NCBI GenBank assembly: GCA_002840125.1
Contig: PGZF01000005.1
Coordinates: 124,001 to 188,000, forward strand
Length of the DNA: 64,000 bases
Direction: 5' to 3'
Source: Gammaproteobacteria bacterium HGW-Gammaproteobacteria-15
GTDB taxonomy: Bacteria > Pseudomonadota > Gammaproteobacteria > Enterobacterales > Alteromonadaceae
Numbering within the stretch: position 1 is the first letter of the stretch; every line of letters starts with the position of its first letter. The position numbers were made by a program, and so were the translations under genes. Under the pieces are notes generated by a model, which saw only the letters and a program-made list of their open reading frames with translations, searched no databases and had not been told where the DNA came from. Of this stretch, positions 41,350 to 50,120 are shown piece after piece.

Positions 41350-41625
41350 TTACTCCTTGAGCGTTGACGGATAACCCGCGTTAGTGGTGGCTTCGGTGAG
41401 TGCGTTTATCGTGGTTTTTTCGTCATCGAAGGTGACAACAGCCAGCTTATTCTCATAGGTGACTTCGGCTTTACTCACACCATCGACATTTTGTAAGGCC
41501 TTTTTTACTGTAAACGGGCAAGTCACACAGTTCATGGTGGGAACTTCCAAAGTCACTGTTTTTGGCGCAGCAAAAGCGCTCAGGCTGGACGAGGCTAGCA
41601 AAGACATTAAGGCGAATTTTTTCAT
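41350..41625 (-). CDS. merP: MerP periplasmic mercury-binding protein
   Basis: A 91-residue protein: signal peptide (1 to about 19, ..SLSAFAAP) and one HMA fold with TMNCVTCPFTVKKAL, the two Cys of which bind Hg2+. It passes the ion to MerT or MerC. The ATG at 41625 has GGAG six bases ahead. Three bases separate its stop from the merC start. Confidence 0.93.
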   Translation of the reverse strand: MKKFALMSLLASSSLSAFAAPKTVTLEVPTMNCVTCPFTVKKALQNVDGVSKAEVTYENKLAVVTFDDEKTTINALTEATTNAGYPSTLKE

Positions 41626-41679
41626 CATTTTCTCCAGTAACGTATAAGTCATTAATAAAAGTGAGCAGTAAAAAAGTAC

Positions 41680-42027
41680 TCAGGCAAACCAGACAATCCA
41701 ATAATTACTGGTGACTAACACCAACGCTGTCAGTGCCGTTAACCAAAAAATCACCTGCCGACGTTTTCTCACTTGTGGTACCGCACAGGCGGTGCCGGGT
41801 TCACAGGCTTCGACGGGGCGATAGACTTTCCAACCGGCAAAACCAAATAAAGCCAACACCAGCAGGATAAAAATGGGGCGGTACGGTTCTAACAAGGTTA
41901 AATTGCCAATCCAGGAGCCACTCACGCCCAGCAGCAACAAGACGAAAGGGCCTGCGCAACACAGGCCAGCACCTACGGCAGCAATAACGCCGCCAATGAT
42001 GGGCAGATTGGGATATTTTTGGGACAC
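41680..42027 (-). CDS. merT: MerT mercury transport protein
   Basis: A 115-residue protein with three membrane helices. The first helix has the vicinal Cys pair of MerT (VGAGLCCAGPFVLLLLG) and the cytoplasmic loop a second pair (VEACEPGTACAVP). It imports Hg2+ from MerP. First gene of the structural mer operon, 33 bases downstream of the mer promoter/operator. Confidence 0.93.
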   Translation of the reverse strand: MSQKYPNLPIIGGVIAAVGAGLCCAGPFVLLLLGVSGSWIGNLTLLEPYRPIFILLVLALFGFAGWKVYRPVEACEPGTACAVPQVRKRRQVIFWLTALTALVLVTSNYWIVWFA

Positions 42028-42059
42028 GGCTTACTCCTCTGATTCCAGTGTATGGAGCA

Positions 42060-42091
42060 AGTGTAATCTCCGTACAAGAGTACGGAGTCAA
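42060..42091 (-). promoter_or_regulatory. mer promoter/operator
   Basis: Read on the minus strand: -35 TTGACT (42086-42091), the MerR dyad CTCCGTAC-TCTT-GTACGGAG (42068-42087) and -10 TACACT (42060-42065). The spacer of about 19-20 bases is the overlong spacing typical of MerR-activated promoters. It drives merT-P-C-A. Confidence 0.88.
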
Positions 42092-42154
42092 GCGTTTTTC
42101 ATGTTCAGCACGACCGGTATGCCACTATGCCATGGAATGCAAGGATCGGCCTGG

Positions 42155-42541
42155 TTAAGGTTGCAGGGAGTCGATAATCGGACAATGCTCGTCATCGTTA
42201 TTACTTTGGCATTGTGTCAATAGTGCCTTGAGTGCACTTTCAAGCCGCTTCAGATCGGCAATTTTATCGATGACGGCGCTGAGTTTATATTCCGCCAGCT
42301 CCTGCACCTGAGCACATGGACGATCACTTAGGCTGAGTAGGTTTCCAATTTCTTCCAGGGTAAATCCCAGCTCCTGAGCTCGCTTAATAAAACGAATGCG
42401 ATGTACGGTTTCATCAGGATAATGACGATAGCCAGTCTCGGGTTTTGGCGGTTGCGCTATTAACCTAATACGTTCATAGAAGCGAACGGTTTCTACATTT
42501 ATATCCAGCTCCCTGGCAACATGGCTGATGGTTCTGTTCAT
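42155..42541 (-). CDS. merR: MerR mercury-responsive regulator
   Basis: A 128-residue activator/repressor. The N-terminal winged helix (VARELDINVETVRFYERIRL) binds the mer dyad. Three Hg-binding Cys are at 76, 111 and 120, each exactly six positions before the Tn501 residues 82, 117 and 126. Unlike Tn21 and Tn501, merR lies on the same strand as merTPCA, upstream of the operator. Its ATG overlaps the stop of the lipase-like gene (TAATG), so it is translated from that gene's transcript rather than from a divergent mer promoter. Confidence 0.94.
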   Translation of the reverse strand: MNRTISHVARELDINVETVRFYERIRLIAQPPKPETGYRHYPDETVHRIRFIKRAQELGFTLEEIGNLLSLSDRPCAQVQELAEYKLSAVIDKIADLKRLESALKALLTQCQSNNDDEHCPIIDSLQP

Positions 42542-43854
42542 TAGTCTAGGCTCAATAAAATGTGCAGTAAGTTGTCCTGAAAGGTAATATTACTTGGTAA
42601 ACGGCTGTGCTGCTCACAGATCATCACTGCGTAATGCAGAGGAAAAAAGCTGTACTTGTGCCGGGCATGTAGTGGGTCCAGTGTTGTTTTTGCCAATAAC
42701 GATTGTTTGCTAACCGCACCATCACCTGGTTCTAACATCAGTGCTTTATAATTGACTTCAGGCAGTGCAGCCTTCAATTCGTGTGGCCAAAGCCTGACAA
42801 AAGAATCATTGTCTATGTCTTCAATCAAGATACGTGCCGGAGTTTGGTGACAATCTCCACCAAATACGATCAGTCGTTCTGCTGGGTTCGGATTGTTGAT
42901 GCTTAATGACCAAACAAACCTACGTGCTCTTTCTAAATAGTGGTGCAAGCGATCTGTTTTGATTGCGCTGGGATAGGCTCCGGCTTTTAATCGGTTGGAA
43001 GAAAATGGCCCCCAATCCAACGCGCGCCAAATTTTCACATCAAATATGTCCCGTTGTAAGGTCTGGCCTCTGCTACCCAAAACGACATTTCTAAGTGGGT
43101 GAGGTAACAGCTGGTAGCCGCTGGGGAAAGTTTGCAATACGTAATCAGGAATTAGGTTAATACCAACCGGAGCGCCATTTAGGAGCTGCTGTAAGGCCGA
43201 TACAGAACCAAAATTCGGTGTGCCAAGTAAAATCACCTTACGGGATTTTTGTAAGCCATTGTTGTTAATCGGAAACTCGTTGTCATTTAATACATCTTGT
43301 GCGCCATATCTGAGCCAATATCGGGTTACCAGCCCCCCCATACTATGTGCAACAATATCAACCTGAAGCGTTGGGTCGGAATGATCTAACCTGATTTGTT
43401 CGACAAATTTATCCAGCGCAGCTGCTGTTTGTTGTAGATCCTGGCGCCAGTCGTATTCAAAACGGTAGTAATACCGTTTAGCCGCGGTGACTTTTTCACC
43501 TGGCTGCTTGGCAACATAGCCTCCTGCAGTCAGTAAGGTCTTTTCAATGGTGGCGTAGTAGTCAAAACCGGCAACTCTGTCTGTTATACCGCAAGGGTAT
43601 AGTGGCACTGCAGCGTCCAATGCCAAATTAGCATAGCTGCCAAATAATAATTTGCTCACTGAGCCAGGCCATTCTTCCTGACCATTTGCGTTACATAGTC
43701 TTGCGCCAAAAGCACCATGGATCAAAATGACTGGAGGATGTTTTCCCTGCTCAGCGCTGCGATAAATTTGGTGTAAGTCAGGTGAAGTGCTACCACAGCC
43801 ATGCAATGTGAGGATCAAAATTAACATCAAAGCTAGATTTAGTATTGGCTGCAT
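42541..43854 (-). CDS. Lipoprotein lipase/acyltransferase of the LCAT-like alpha/beta fold
   Basis: A 437-residue exported protein with a lipobox-like signal end (LTLHGC, Cys20). The alpha/beta hydrolase core shows PPVILIHGAFGARL (oxyanion region), the nucleophile elbow VAHSMGGLVTRYW, and a late EPGDGAVSKQS / HARHKYSFFPLH segment for Asp and His. This resembles lecithin:cholesterol acyltransferase-type lipases. The substrate is unknown. It is followed without a gap by merR (TAATG), an unusual partnership. Upstream is a 75-base divergent promoter region shared with nrtS. Confidence 0.75.
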   Translation of the reverse strand: MQPILNLALMLILILTLHGCGSTSPDLHQIYRSAEQGKHPPVILIHGAFGARLCNANGQEEWPGSVSKLLFGSYANLALDAAVPLYPCGITDRVAGFDYYATIEKTLLTAGGYVAKQPGEKVTAAKRYYYRFEYDWRQDLQQTAAALDKFVEQIRLDHSDPTLQVDIVAHSMGGLVTRYWLRYGAQDVLNDNEFPINNNGLQKSRKVILLGTPNFGSVSALQQLLNGAPVGINLIPDYVLQTFPSGYQLLPHPLRNVVLGSRGQTLQRDIFDVKIWRALDWGPFSSNRLKAGAYPSAIKTDRLHHYLERARRFVWSLSINNPNPAERLIVFGGDCHQTPARILIEDIDNDSFVRLWPHELKAALPEVNYKALMLEPGDGAVSKQSLLAKTTLDPLHARHKYSFFPLHYAVMICEQHSRLPSNITFQDNLLHILLSLD

Positions 43855-43929
43855 TTAACTGTTTAACCTGTTGTCTGCTTAATATATATTTCCAGTATGA
43901 TTTCTTACTGTTTTTAATCGGTTGAACAA

Positions 43930-44160
43930 ATGCAGACTTGGTTTAAATTAGCACTTCAACCTGCTGTCGTTCGGCGGGCGCTAAAAGTATCTCTGCTTGT
44001 AGGCACCTTACTCACCCTCATCAATCAGTTGCCAAGATTGCTGGAACAGCCATTAAACACGGCAATTGTGCTACAAATTATCCTCACTTATATGGTGCCT
44101 TATGCCGTATCCACCTATTCTGCTGTTGCAGCACTACGAACGCTTAGCCATAAAGAGTAA
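43930..44160 (+). CDS. nrtS: NrtS-type nitrate/nitrite transporter
   Basis: A 76-residue membrane protein with two helices (KVSLLVGTLLTLINQLPRLL; LTYMVPYAVSTYSAVAALR). The TLINQ and VPYxVSTYSAV motifs and size match the small NrtS nitrate/nitrite transporters, which work as homo- or hetero-oligomers. Only one copy is seen here. Its last 27 bases overlap the convergent EAL gene. There are no nitrate-assimilation genes in the window. Confidence 0.75.
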   Translation: MQTWFKLALQPAVVRRALKVSLLVGTLLTLINQLPRLLEQPLNTAIVLQIILTYMVPYAVSTYSAVAALRTLSHKE

Positions 44161-46386
44161 AAAGTCTTTTTCTGGTAAAGGTTTGCTGTAATAGTAGCCC
44201 TGCATTACGTCGCACTTATAATGGCGCAACAACAGCAACTGCTCGGCTTGTTCCACGCCTTCAGCCACTACCGTTAATTTCAAGTTTTGCGCCATCTGGC
44301 ACAGGCTGAGCACTATGGCCTGATCTTCCGGCTCATGTTGCAGGTTTTTAATAAAGGACTGATCAATTTTCAGTTTGTCCACCGGGAAGTGGCGTAAATA
44401 TGCTAATGACGAATAACCGGTACCAAAATCGTCTATTGCCAGTGATACACCAACATCACGCAGGGCTGATAGCACTTTAATGCCCTGAGCATTATCTTCC
44501 ATCACGGCACTCTCGGTAAGTTCCAGTTCGAGTTGTGCCGGCGGCAGCTCAAACTCGGTTAATAAGGCCGATACGCGCTCAACAAAATCGGGTTGGGCAA
44601 ACTGGCGTGCAGAGATATTCACCGCCAGTTTGATATGATTAAGCCCGTTTTTGCGCCACTGCGCCAAGTGCTGACAGGCGCGGCGTAATATCCAGTTACC
44701 TAGTGGCAGTATCAAGCCAGTTTGCTCAGCCAGCGGAATAAATTCTGCCGGTGACACCCAATTGCCGTTAAATTGCCAGCGTACCAAGGCTTCTGCGCCG
44801 TATAGCTGACCGCTGCTAATGTTTTGCTGGGGCTGAAAGTGCAAAAGCAACACCTGATCACTTATAGCCTGTTCCAAGGCTGAGATAAGTTGCTGCTGAC
44901 GCTGGTATTTACTGCCGACGTTGTGGTCAAAATAATTTATCGCTAACGGCTGCTCAGAGCGGATCTGGCTTAGTGCAATTTGCGCATGCAATAGTAGTTC
45001 AGCGGTATCCTTACTGCATCTTGGGTATTCGGTAATGCCGATGGCCAGTGCACAATTTACATTACCGTAAGCTGTGTCAATTTTGTCGCTTGCCACAGCC
45101 TTAACCTGTAGCAGCACGTTGTTAAGTAGCTCTGAGTTATTATCGGCTTTAACCAACAACACCAAACTGGCATCAGCCAGATGGTAAATATGCTCTTGAT
45201 GTTTACTGTCGAGCTTTTTTTGTATCGCCTGCGCCACGGCAACCGCGATATCCTGCGCTACGCTCAAACCATATTTTGCCGCCCAAGGCGCGTAGTTACG
45301 AATATCAATCAGCACAAAACTTATTACCGTAGCATCTTCCTGAATAGCGGCCAGGTCTTTTTGTAATGCATTGCGATTCGCTAAGCCGCTAACATCATGA
45401 TGATAAGCATTATAGGTAAGCTGCTGTTTGGCTAAATGTTCAGCACTGATGTCCTGCAGATGAATATCAAAGGCTTTAATATCACTTAGCCAATGTATTT
45501 CATAGCTTAAGCGCAGTTCATCCGTTAACTGATGCTGGAATTTGAGAACCTTATTACCATTCTGTCTGGCCTGGCGCAGTTGTTCGACATAATCGTCTGC
45601 TAACAATAACAAAGGATTGGCATCAAACCCCAAGCGCTTGAGCAGGCCCGATGTTGCCGGATTAGCATGTGCAATATCACCGTGTTGGTCAATACTAAAA
45701 ATGGGGTGCGGGTTGCGCTGCGGAAACAATGCCAGCCGTTCATTGTTAACACTCAGTCTGATGTAGCGATGGATAAAAGCTGCCAGAAATACAAAAACCA
45801 GAAAAAGCGCCAAGCTAAATGCCAACACACTATTGGTTGTTCTGGCAAGTTGCCGCTGAGTATCAATATAACCGCTCTCAACCAGGGCGTTTACTTCCCT
45901 GACAATATCAGCCAACTGCGGCAGCATAATCCGGCGGGTTTCGCTTATGGCAGCCAGATGTTCCCGCGCTAAATCCCAGCTAATGTTGCCCGAGGCCATA
46001 TTCACATCAAAGTCATTACTTAGCTGTGCAAGTTGGTGCGTTTCAAGTTTTAATGCCGCTAACTGCGTTGCCGCAGCGTCATAGGTAGCCAGCGTATTTA
46101 ATAGCTCGGTGGTTTTAGCGAACGCCGGTAAAAATTGCTGCTGATACAGTTCAGCGTCTGCGGTGGCATAGTACTCGTATAGGATGCGCTCTTGCTCACC
46201 CAAATTTTCACTGAGTGCATTACTGATAATCATTGCCGGTAGTTGTGCAGTCATCAGTTGATGAGCGGTATGACGCACCGTAGCCATGCCCTGATAGACA
46301 AACCAGGACAACGCCATACCGGTGAAGGCAACCACTACTGCCAGGATATTGGCTTTTAACTGCAAACGCTGAAGTTTACCAGACAT
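44134..46386 (-). CDS. Membrane c-di-GMP phosphodiesterase (degenerate GGDEF + EAL)
   Basis: A 750-residue protein. Two membrane helices (about 14-32 and 185-207) frame a periplasmic sensor region. A PAS-like segment (about 222-320) is followed by a GGDEF domain without the catalytic motif (HLADASLVLL in its place) and an intact EAL domain (GAEALVRWQ, DDFGTGYSSLAYL, VVAEGVEQAE, MQGYYYSKPLP). It should hydrolyse c-di-GMP, perhaps regulated by GTP bound to the dead GGDEF domain. It is monocistronic and converges with nrtS. Confidence 0.9.
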   Translation of the reverse strand: MSGKLQRLQLKANILAVVVAFTGMALSWFVYQGMATVRHTAHQLMTAQLPAMIISNALSENLGEQERILYEYYATADAELYQQQFLPAFAKTTELLNTLATYDAAATQLAALKLETHQLAQLSNDFDVNMASGNISWDLAREHLAAISETRRIMLPQLADIVREVNALVESGYIDTQRQLARTTNSVLAFSLALFLVFVFLAAFIHRYIRLSVNNERLALFPQRNPHPIFSIDQHGDIAHANPATSGLLKRLGFDANPLLLLADDYVEQLRQARQNGNKVLKFQHQLTDELRLSYEIHWLSDIKAFDIHLQDISAEHLAKQQLTYNAYHHDVSGLANRNALQKDLAAIQEDATVISFVLIDIRNYAPWAAKYGLSVAQDIAVAVAQAIQKKLDSKHQEHIYHLADASLVLLVKADNNSELLNNVLLQVKAVASDKIDTAYGNVNCALAIGITEYPRCSKDTAELLLHAQIALSQIRSEQPLAINYFDHNVGSKYQRQQQLISALEQAISDQVLLLHFQPQQNISSGQLYGAEALVRWQFNGNWVSPAEFIPLAEQTGLILPLGNWILRRACQHLAQWRKNGLNHIKLAVNISARQFAQPDFVERVSALLTEFELPPAQLELELTESAVMEDNAQGIKVLSALRDVGVSLAIDDFGTGYSSLAYLRHFPVDKLKIDQSFIKNLQHEPEDQAIVLSLCQMAQNLKLTVVAEGVEQAEQLLLLRHYKCDVMQGYYYSKPLPEKDFLLFMAKRS

Positions 46387-46518
46387 AGCAAGACATCCTG
46401 ATCATTCCTTAGTAAGAGACAGGACATTGATTCAGTGAAAAATATTTCGTTAATTGAAATTTAAATTAATTTAGCCGTTTCTTGTAGCTCACATGCTTTT
46501 ACTAAAGTGGAAAACTCT

Positions 46519-47133
46519 ATGCCTACCATTACTAAAACATTTTCATCAATACTCAGCCACAGTTCGACAATAGCTGAGCCTTTTGCGTTGTTACTGCTTC
46601 GTCTGTTACTTGCGCCGGTGTTAATTCAAGCCGGCTGGAACAAATATAGCCATTTTTCCGATACGGTTAACTGGTTTGGCAACACGGAATGGGGCCTTGG
46701 GTTACCTTTTCCGGCCGTGATGGCTGCGCTCGCGGTTTCTGCTGAAATTATTGGCGGGCTATTAATATTACTTGGCCTGTTAACCAGATTGGCAGCTATA
46801 CCACTTATGGCAACAATGTTGGTCGCCGCTTTCACAGTGCATTGGCCTAACGGCTGGTTAGCAATAGCGGATGCAAGTAGCTGGCTTGCCGATGGCACTA
46901 TTTTATATTCAGAAAGCATTATGCAAGCGCCGGAAAAACTCACCGCTGCGCGTGAACTGTTGCAGGAACACGGCAATTATGAGTGGCTTACTGCCAGTGG
47001 TAAGTTCGTCATACTCAATAACGGTATCGAATTTGCCATGACGTATTTTGTCATGCTGTTAGCGTTGTTTAGTTTTGGTGGTGGGCGCTTTGTAAGTGCA
47101 GATTACTGGGTAGCAAGGTTTATCAAACGTTAG
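46519..47133 (+). CDS. DoxX-family membrane protein (HvfX-like)
   Basis: A 204-residue four-helix membrane protein. RLLLAPVLIQAGWNKYSHF and SAEIIGGLLILLGLLTRLAA are DoxX signatures; the long loop between helices 3 and 4 and the end FGGGRFVSADYWVARF resemble HvfX proteins that accompany copper-binding bufferin peptides. No bufferin precursor or HvfB/HvfC gene is present here. The ATG at 46519 follows GTGGA. It is closed by a strong terminator at 47153. Function unknown; membrane redox or metal handling is an inference. Confidence 0.78.
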   Translation: MPTITKTFSSILSHSSTIAEPFALLLLRLLLAPVLIQAGWNKYSHFSDTVNWFGNTEWGLGLPFPAVMAALAVSAEIIGGLLILLGLLTRLAAIPLMATMLVAAFTVHWPNGWLAIADASSWLADGTILYSESIMQAPEKLTAARELLQEHGNYEWLTASGKFVILNNGIEFAMTYFVMLLALFSFGGGRFVSADYWVARFIKR

Positions 47134-47152
47134 TCTCTCCAGGCAGGAGCTT

Positions 47153-47184
47153 AGCCATATCGATGTTAGATATGGCTTTTTTTT
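47153..47184 (+). terminator. Rho-independent terminator after doxX-like gene
   Basis: Perfect nine-base stem AGCCATATC / GATATGGCT with a seven-base loop and eight T. It separates the DoxX-like gene from the ECF sigma gene. Confidence 0.9.
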
Positions 47185-47194
47185 AAACTTTAAT

Positions 47195-47210
47195 TTGAAT
47201 GACCGTTCAA
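47195..47210. promoter_or_regulatory. Palindrome upstream of the ECF sigma gene
   Basis: TTGAA-TGACCG-TTCAA, 47 bases before the sigma-factor start. It resembles TetR-type operators and partly matches the GAAC....GTTC repeats at 27114 and 28948. The binding protein is unknown. Confidence 0.35.
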
Positions 47211-47257
47211 TTTGGGTTATACAGTTATATCGCTAATGAAAAACACGCGCGCCCTGT

Positions 47258-47788
47258 ATGCAACCACTTCGTACTGTCCCTGAGATTGCTGTTGAACCAG
47301 ACAAAGTTGTCACTAAGACACAAAAATATCAGCAGTTAGTACATGTATTTCACGCCGACCTATACCGGTTCGCTTTTTGGCTGTGTGGAGATCGTGATAT
47401 CGCTTTGGATGTAGTGCAAGAAACCTATTTGCGTGCGTGGAAAAGTTTAGACAGTTTAACAGATCAAGCTGCTGCTAAATTCTGGCTAATTACCATACTG
47501 AGAAGAGAAAATGCCCGTCGATTCAGTCGTAAAAGAGTTGAGCTCGTTGATATCGATGGCCTTGAGATCAGCAGTGATGCTGCCTCTTCCGAAAGTGAAT
47601 ATCAACAAGATCAATTACGCCGCCACTTAGCGAAGTTGCCAGCGGAATACCGTGAACCTCTGGTGATGCAAGCGTTACTGGGCTTCAGTAGTGATGAAAT
47701 TGCAACGCAACTATTGTTGAACGTCAACACAGTGAATACCCGATTGTTCAGGGCCAGAGCAATGTTAAAGCGGGTGCTGTTTGATTGA
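47258..47788 (+). CDS. ECF-type RNA polymerase sigma factor
   Basis: A 176-residue sigma-70-family factor with region 2 (LYRFAFWLCGDRDIALDVVQ, ETYLRAWKSLDSL) and region 4 (LAKLPAEYREPLVMQALLGF, NTVNTRLFRARAMLKR). Usually such genes are followed by an anti-sigma gene; here the next 260 bases hold no gene and the following gene is convergent, so the controller is either elsewhere or not of the usual kind. The ATG at 47258 has no good ribosome site; an internal start is possible. Confidence 0.85.
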   Translation: MQPLRTVPEIAVEPDKVVTKTQKYQQLVHVFHADLYRFAFWLCGDRDIALDVVQETYLRAWKSLDSLTDQAAAKFWLITILRRENARRFSRKRVELVDIDGLEISSDAASSESEYQQDQLRRHLAKLPAEYREPLVMQALLGFSSDEIATQLLLNVNTVNTRLFRARAMLKRVLFD

Positions 47789-48000
47789 AAAAGACAAACT
47801 GTTTTTAACTAGCACCCTGACGCGGAAAATTGTTACTTTTTTTATTTGGTCAATTGAAGCGTCACTACCTACTTTTTGTTACTTCGACAGTAATGAAAAA
47901 TAATTGCCCGCGTTAGCGCTCACAAGTTTGTTCTCGTCTGTATTAGATTCTCACGCTAAGTTAATATCCATCGCATGGTTTATTACTGCCTGTAAAAGTA

Positions 48001-48027
48001 GCATAGTCAGCTGTAAGCTGACTATGC
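48001..48027 (-). terminator. Terminator of the ynj-like operon
   Basis: Perfect 11-base stem GCATAGTCAGC / GCTGACTATGC with a five-base loop, followed on the minus strand by CTACTTTTAC. It lies 27 bases after the last stop codon of the eight-gene minus-strand operon. Confidence 0.75.
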
Positions 48028-48053
48028 TTCGCGATAATGACGGTTTTAATGCG

Positions 48054-48842
48054 CTACAACGGATTATTGAAAGGTGTTTTCAGCAAGCCTGGCAATTTAG
48101 TGGTCAGGCTTTCATCACGTAAATTATCCAAACCAATGTCCACATTGTCAGAGCCCGCCTGCGGTTTATCAGTATAACTTAAAAATAAATGGTCCCACCA
48201 CGACACGCTAAAACCATAATTAGAATTGGTTTCGTGCTTTAAAGTACTGTGATGGATACGGTGTAACTCCTGAGTAATGAGTATTTTACGCACCCATCGC
48301 TCTACCCGATTTGGCAGCTCGACGTTACCATGATTAAACATTGAGCACGCGTTTAACACCACCTCAAAAATAATGACCGCCATAACCGGCGCGCCAAGAA
48401 TAAGCACCGCCAAGCCTTTAATGGCTAAACTTAACAAAATTTCTAAAGGATGAAAGCGCAAACCGGTAGTGACATCAAAATCGGGATCTGAATGATGCAT
48501 GCGGTGTAACCGCCACAGCATAGGATAGTAGTGAAATGCTCGGTGCTGCCAGTAAATGGCAATATCTAGCACCACCACACTGATAATAACGCTAAGCCAG
48601 GCCGGCCAGTTAAGCAGGTTAAATAAACCCCAGCCCTGCTCGCCGGCATACATTGCCACACCTACTACCCCTGCAGGCACTAGCAACCGGGCCAGTATAG
48701 TATCAATAGCCACAATGCCCAGATTCGCCGGCCAGCGCTGCGTCCTGCTATAACGGGATTGGCGTTTGGGCGCATAAAACTCCCATGCAACCATCAGCCC
48801 CAGCACACCCACAAAAATACCCAAGCGGGCAATCAGTTCCAT
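48054..48842 (-). CDS. Sterol desaturase / fatty acid hydroxylase superfamily protein
   Basis: A 262-residue membrane protein with the di-iron histidine motifs of the family: HRAFH, HRMHH and, further on, HRIHHSTLKHE. Such enzymes hydroxylate or desaturate lipids using O2. Its ATG overlaps the stop of the CDP-alcohol phosphatidyltransferase gene (TAATG) with GGAG just ahead, so both belong to one operon and may act on the same lipid. The substrate is unknown. Last gene of the operon. Confidence 0.85.
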   Translation of the reverse strand: MELIARLGIFVGVLGLMVAWEFYAPKRQSRYSRTQRWPANLGIVAIDTILARLLVPAGVVGVAMYAGEQGWGLFNLLNWPAWLSVIISVVVLDIAIYWQHRAFHYYPMLWRLHRMHHSDPDFDVTTGLRFHPLEILLSLAIKGLAVLILGAPVMAVIIFEVVLNACSMFNHGNVELPNRVERWVRKILITQELHRIHHSTLKHETNSNYGFSVSWWDHLFLSYTDKPQAGSDNVDIGLDNLRDESLTTKLPGLLKTPFNNPL

Positions 48843-49480
48843 TAGTTCTCCTGCTTATACTGCTTCGTCTGGTCAGGTCGTATCATCTGATAGCCACTGT
48901 ACAACCGGGTAACGGCGGTTACCCAGCAAGCCGCGGCAAAGAACCCGGCTAACAATGGAAATTGGGCAGGCCACAGACAAAACAGCACAAAGGCGACAAT
49001 AGTTTCGAACCCCTCCGTTAACCCCCCCATATAATGCAGCGATTTGTTCGGATATTGCAGATTATCAATACCACGCTTGGCGGCAATAGCCGCAAACGCC
49101 AGAAAGGTTGCGCCAGTGCCCATGAACGTGACCAGCAACACACCCGCAGCAACTGCATTTTGTGATGGGTTAGCCAGCAAAAAACCCAGTACCACGGCGC
49201 TGTAAAAAATAAAGTCTAAAACAATGTCTAAATAGCCGCCGGCATCAGTAGTGCGGGTTGCTCTGGCAACGGCCCCATCCAGACCATCGCTTAACCGGTT
49301 AAGTAAAATAAATACCAGCGCCAGGGTGTAGTGTTCAAAAGCCAGGGCCGGCACAGCCAGCATACCGATTACAAAACCGCAAAGGGTCACCTGATCCGCA
49401 CCAACATTGCGGGCCACCAACCAGCCAGCAAACGGTTTTAAAATTCGCTGTGATAACGGGTTTAAGATGGGATCAAGCAT
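48842..49480 (-). CDS. ynjF: CDP-alcohol phosphatidyltransferase (YnjF-like)
   Basis: A 212-residue membrane enzyme with the CDP-alcohol signature DGLDGAVARATRTTDAGGYL followed by Asp residues (DIVLD). It transfers a phosphatidyl group from CDP-diacylglycerol to an alcohol; the acceptor is unknown. Size and its place directly after the YnjBCD-type transporter match E. coli YnjF. It overlaps the upstream ATPase gene by eight bases and has GGAAA before its ATG. Confidence 0.85.
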   Translation of the reverse strand: MLDPILNPLSQRILKPFAGWLVARNVGADQVTLCGFVIGMLAVPALAFEHYTLALVFILLNRLSDGLDGAVARATRTTDAGGYLDIVLDFIFYSAVVLGFLLANPSQNAVAAGVLLVTFMGTGATFLAFAAIAAKRGIDNLQYPNKSLHYMGGLTEGFETIVAFVLFCLWPAQFPLLAGFFAAACWVTAVTRLYSGYQMIRPDQTKQYKQEN

Positions 49481-50120
49481 GTTGATTTCCTAAATTAATA
49501 ATGGGGCCGTCACCGTGGTCAGACTCATCGTGCGTGACCAGTAAAGCCGGAATGTTTCGCTGTTTAATCTGGGCAAACGTCCATTGCCGGATGCTGGCTC
49601 TTAATCCGGTGTCCAGAGCTGAAAAGGGTTCATCCAATAACAATGCTTCGGGCTCTGCTAACAAAGAACGAATTAAGGCAATGCGGCTTTGTTCACCACC
49701 GCTAAGCTGATGCGGCATAGCATTGCGCTTTGATGCCAGCTCAATCGTTGCTAATGCCTGCTCTGAGCGCTGCTGCTTTTGTTGCTTGTTATACTTTCGC
49801 GGCAGAGCGAACAGCAAATTCTCTGTTACCGTTAAATGCGGAAATAAATCTCCTTTCTGATACAACAAGCCAATTTTGCGCTGATGAATAGGATAGTGGT
49901 CAATACGCTGGTCATTTAGCCAAAGTTCACCTTGCTGCGCAAACCCGGCAAGCGGCTCACCGAGCACCCAGCGCAACAGAGTCGTTTTACCACTGCCACT
50001 GGGGCCAATTAGCGTAGCTATCTCACCGCCATTAATGGTTAACTGCGGCAACACCAGCAACGATGTCTGCTGACTTGCTTGCTGGTGCTGCGAAATACGT
50101 AATGATTTAATGCGTAACAT
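49473..50120 (-). CDS. ynjD: ABC transporter ATP-binding protein (YnjD-like)
   Basis: A 215-residue ATPase with Walker A GPSGSGKTTLL (about residues 38-48), Q-loop YQKGDLFP, signature LSGGEQSRIALIRSLL, Walker B ALLLDEPFSALD and the H-loop VTHDESD. Size and neighbours match YnjD. It powers the YnjC-type permease encoded just upstream; the ATG at 50120 lies inside the permease gene's end. The substrate has not been established for E. coli YnjBCD either (thiamine-like uptake has been proposed). Confidence 0.88.
   Translation of the reverse strand: MLRIKSLRISQHQQASQQTSLLVLPQLTINGGEIATLIGPSGSGKTTLLRWVLGEPLAGFAQQGELWLNDQRIDHYPIHQRKIGLLYQKGDLFPHLTVTENLLFALPRKYNKQQKQQRSEQALATIELASKRNAMPHQLSGGEQSRIALIRSLLAEPEALLLDEPFSALDTGLRASIRQWTFAQIKQRNIPALLVTHDESDHGDGPIINLGNQHA

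Noticed and set aside
46519..47788. Complete bufferin (Hvf) cluster
   Set aside because: No precursor peptide, HvfB or HvfC gene is present.
48001..48027. Operator palindrome
   Set aside because: It sits behind the last stop of the minus-strand operon and has a T-rich tail in that direction, so a terminator is simpler.
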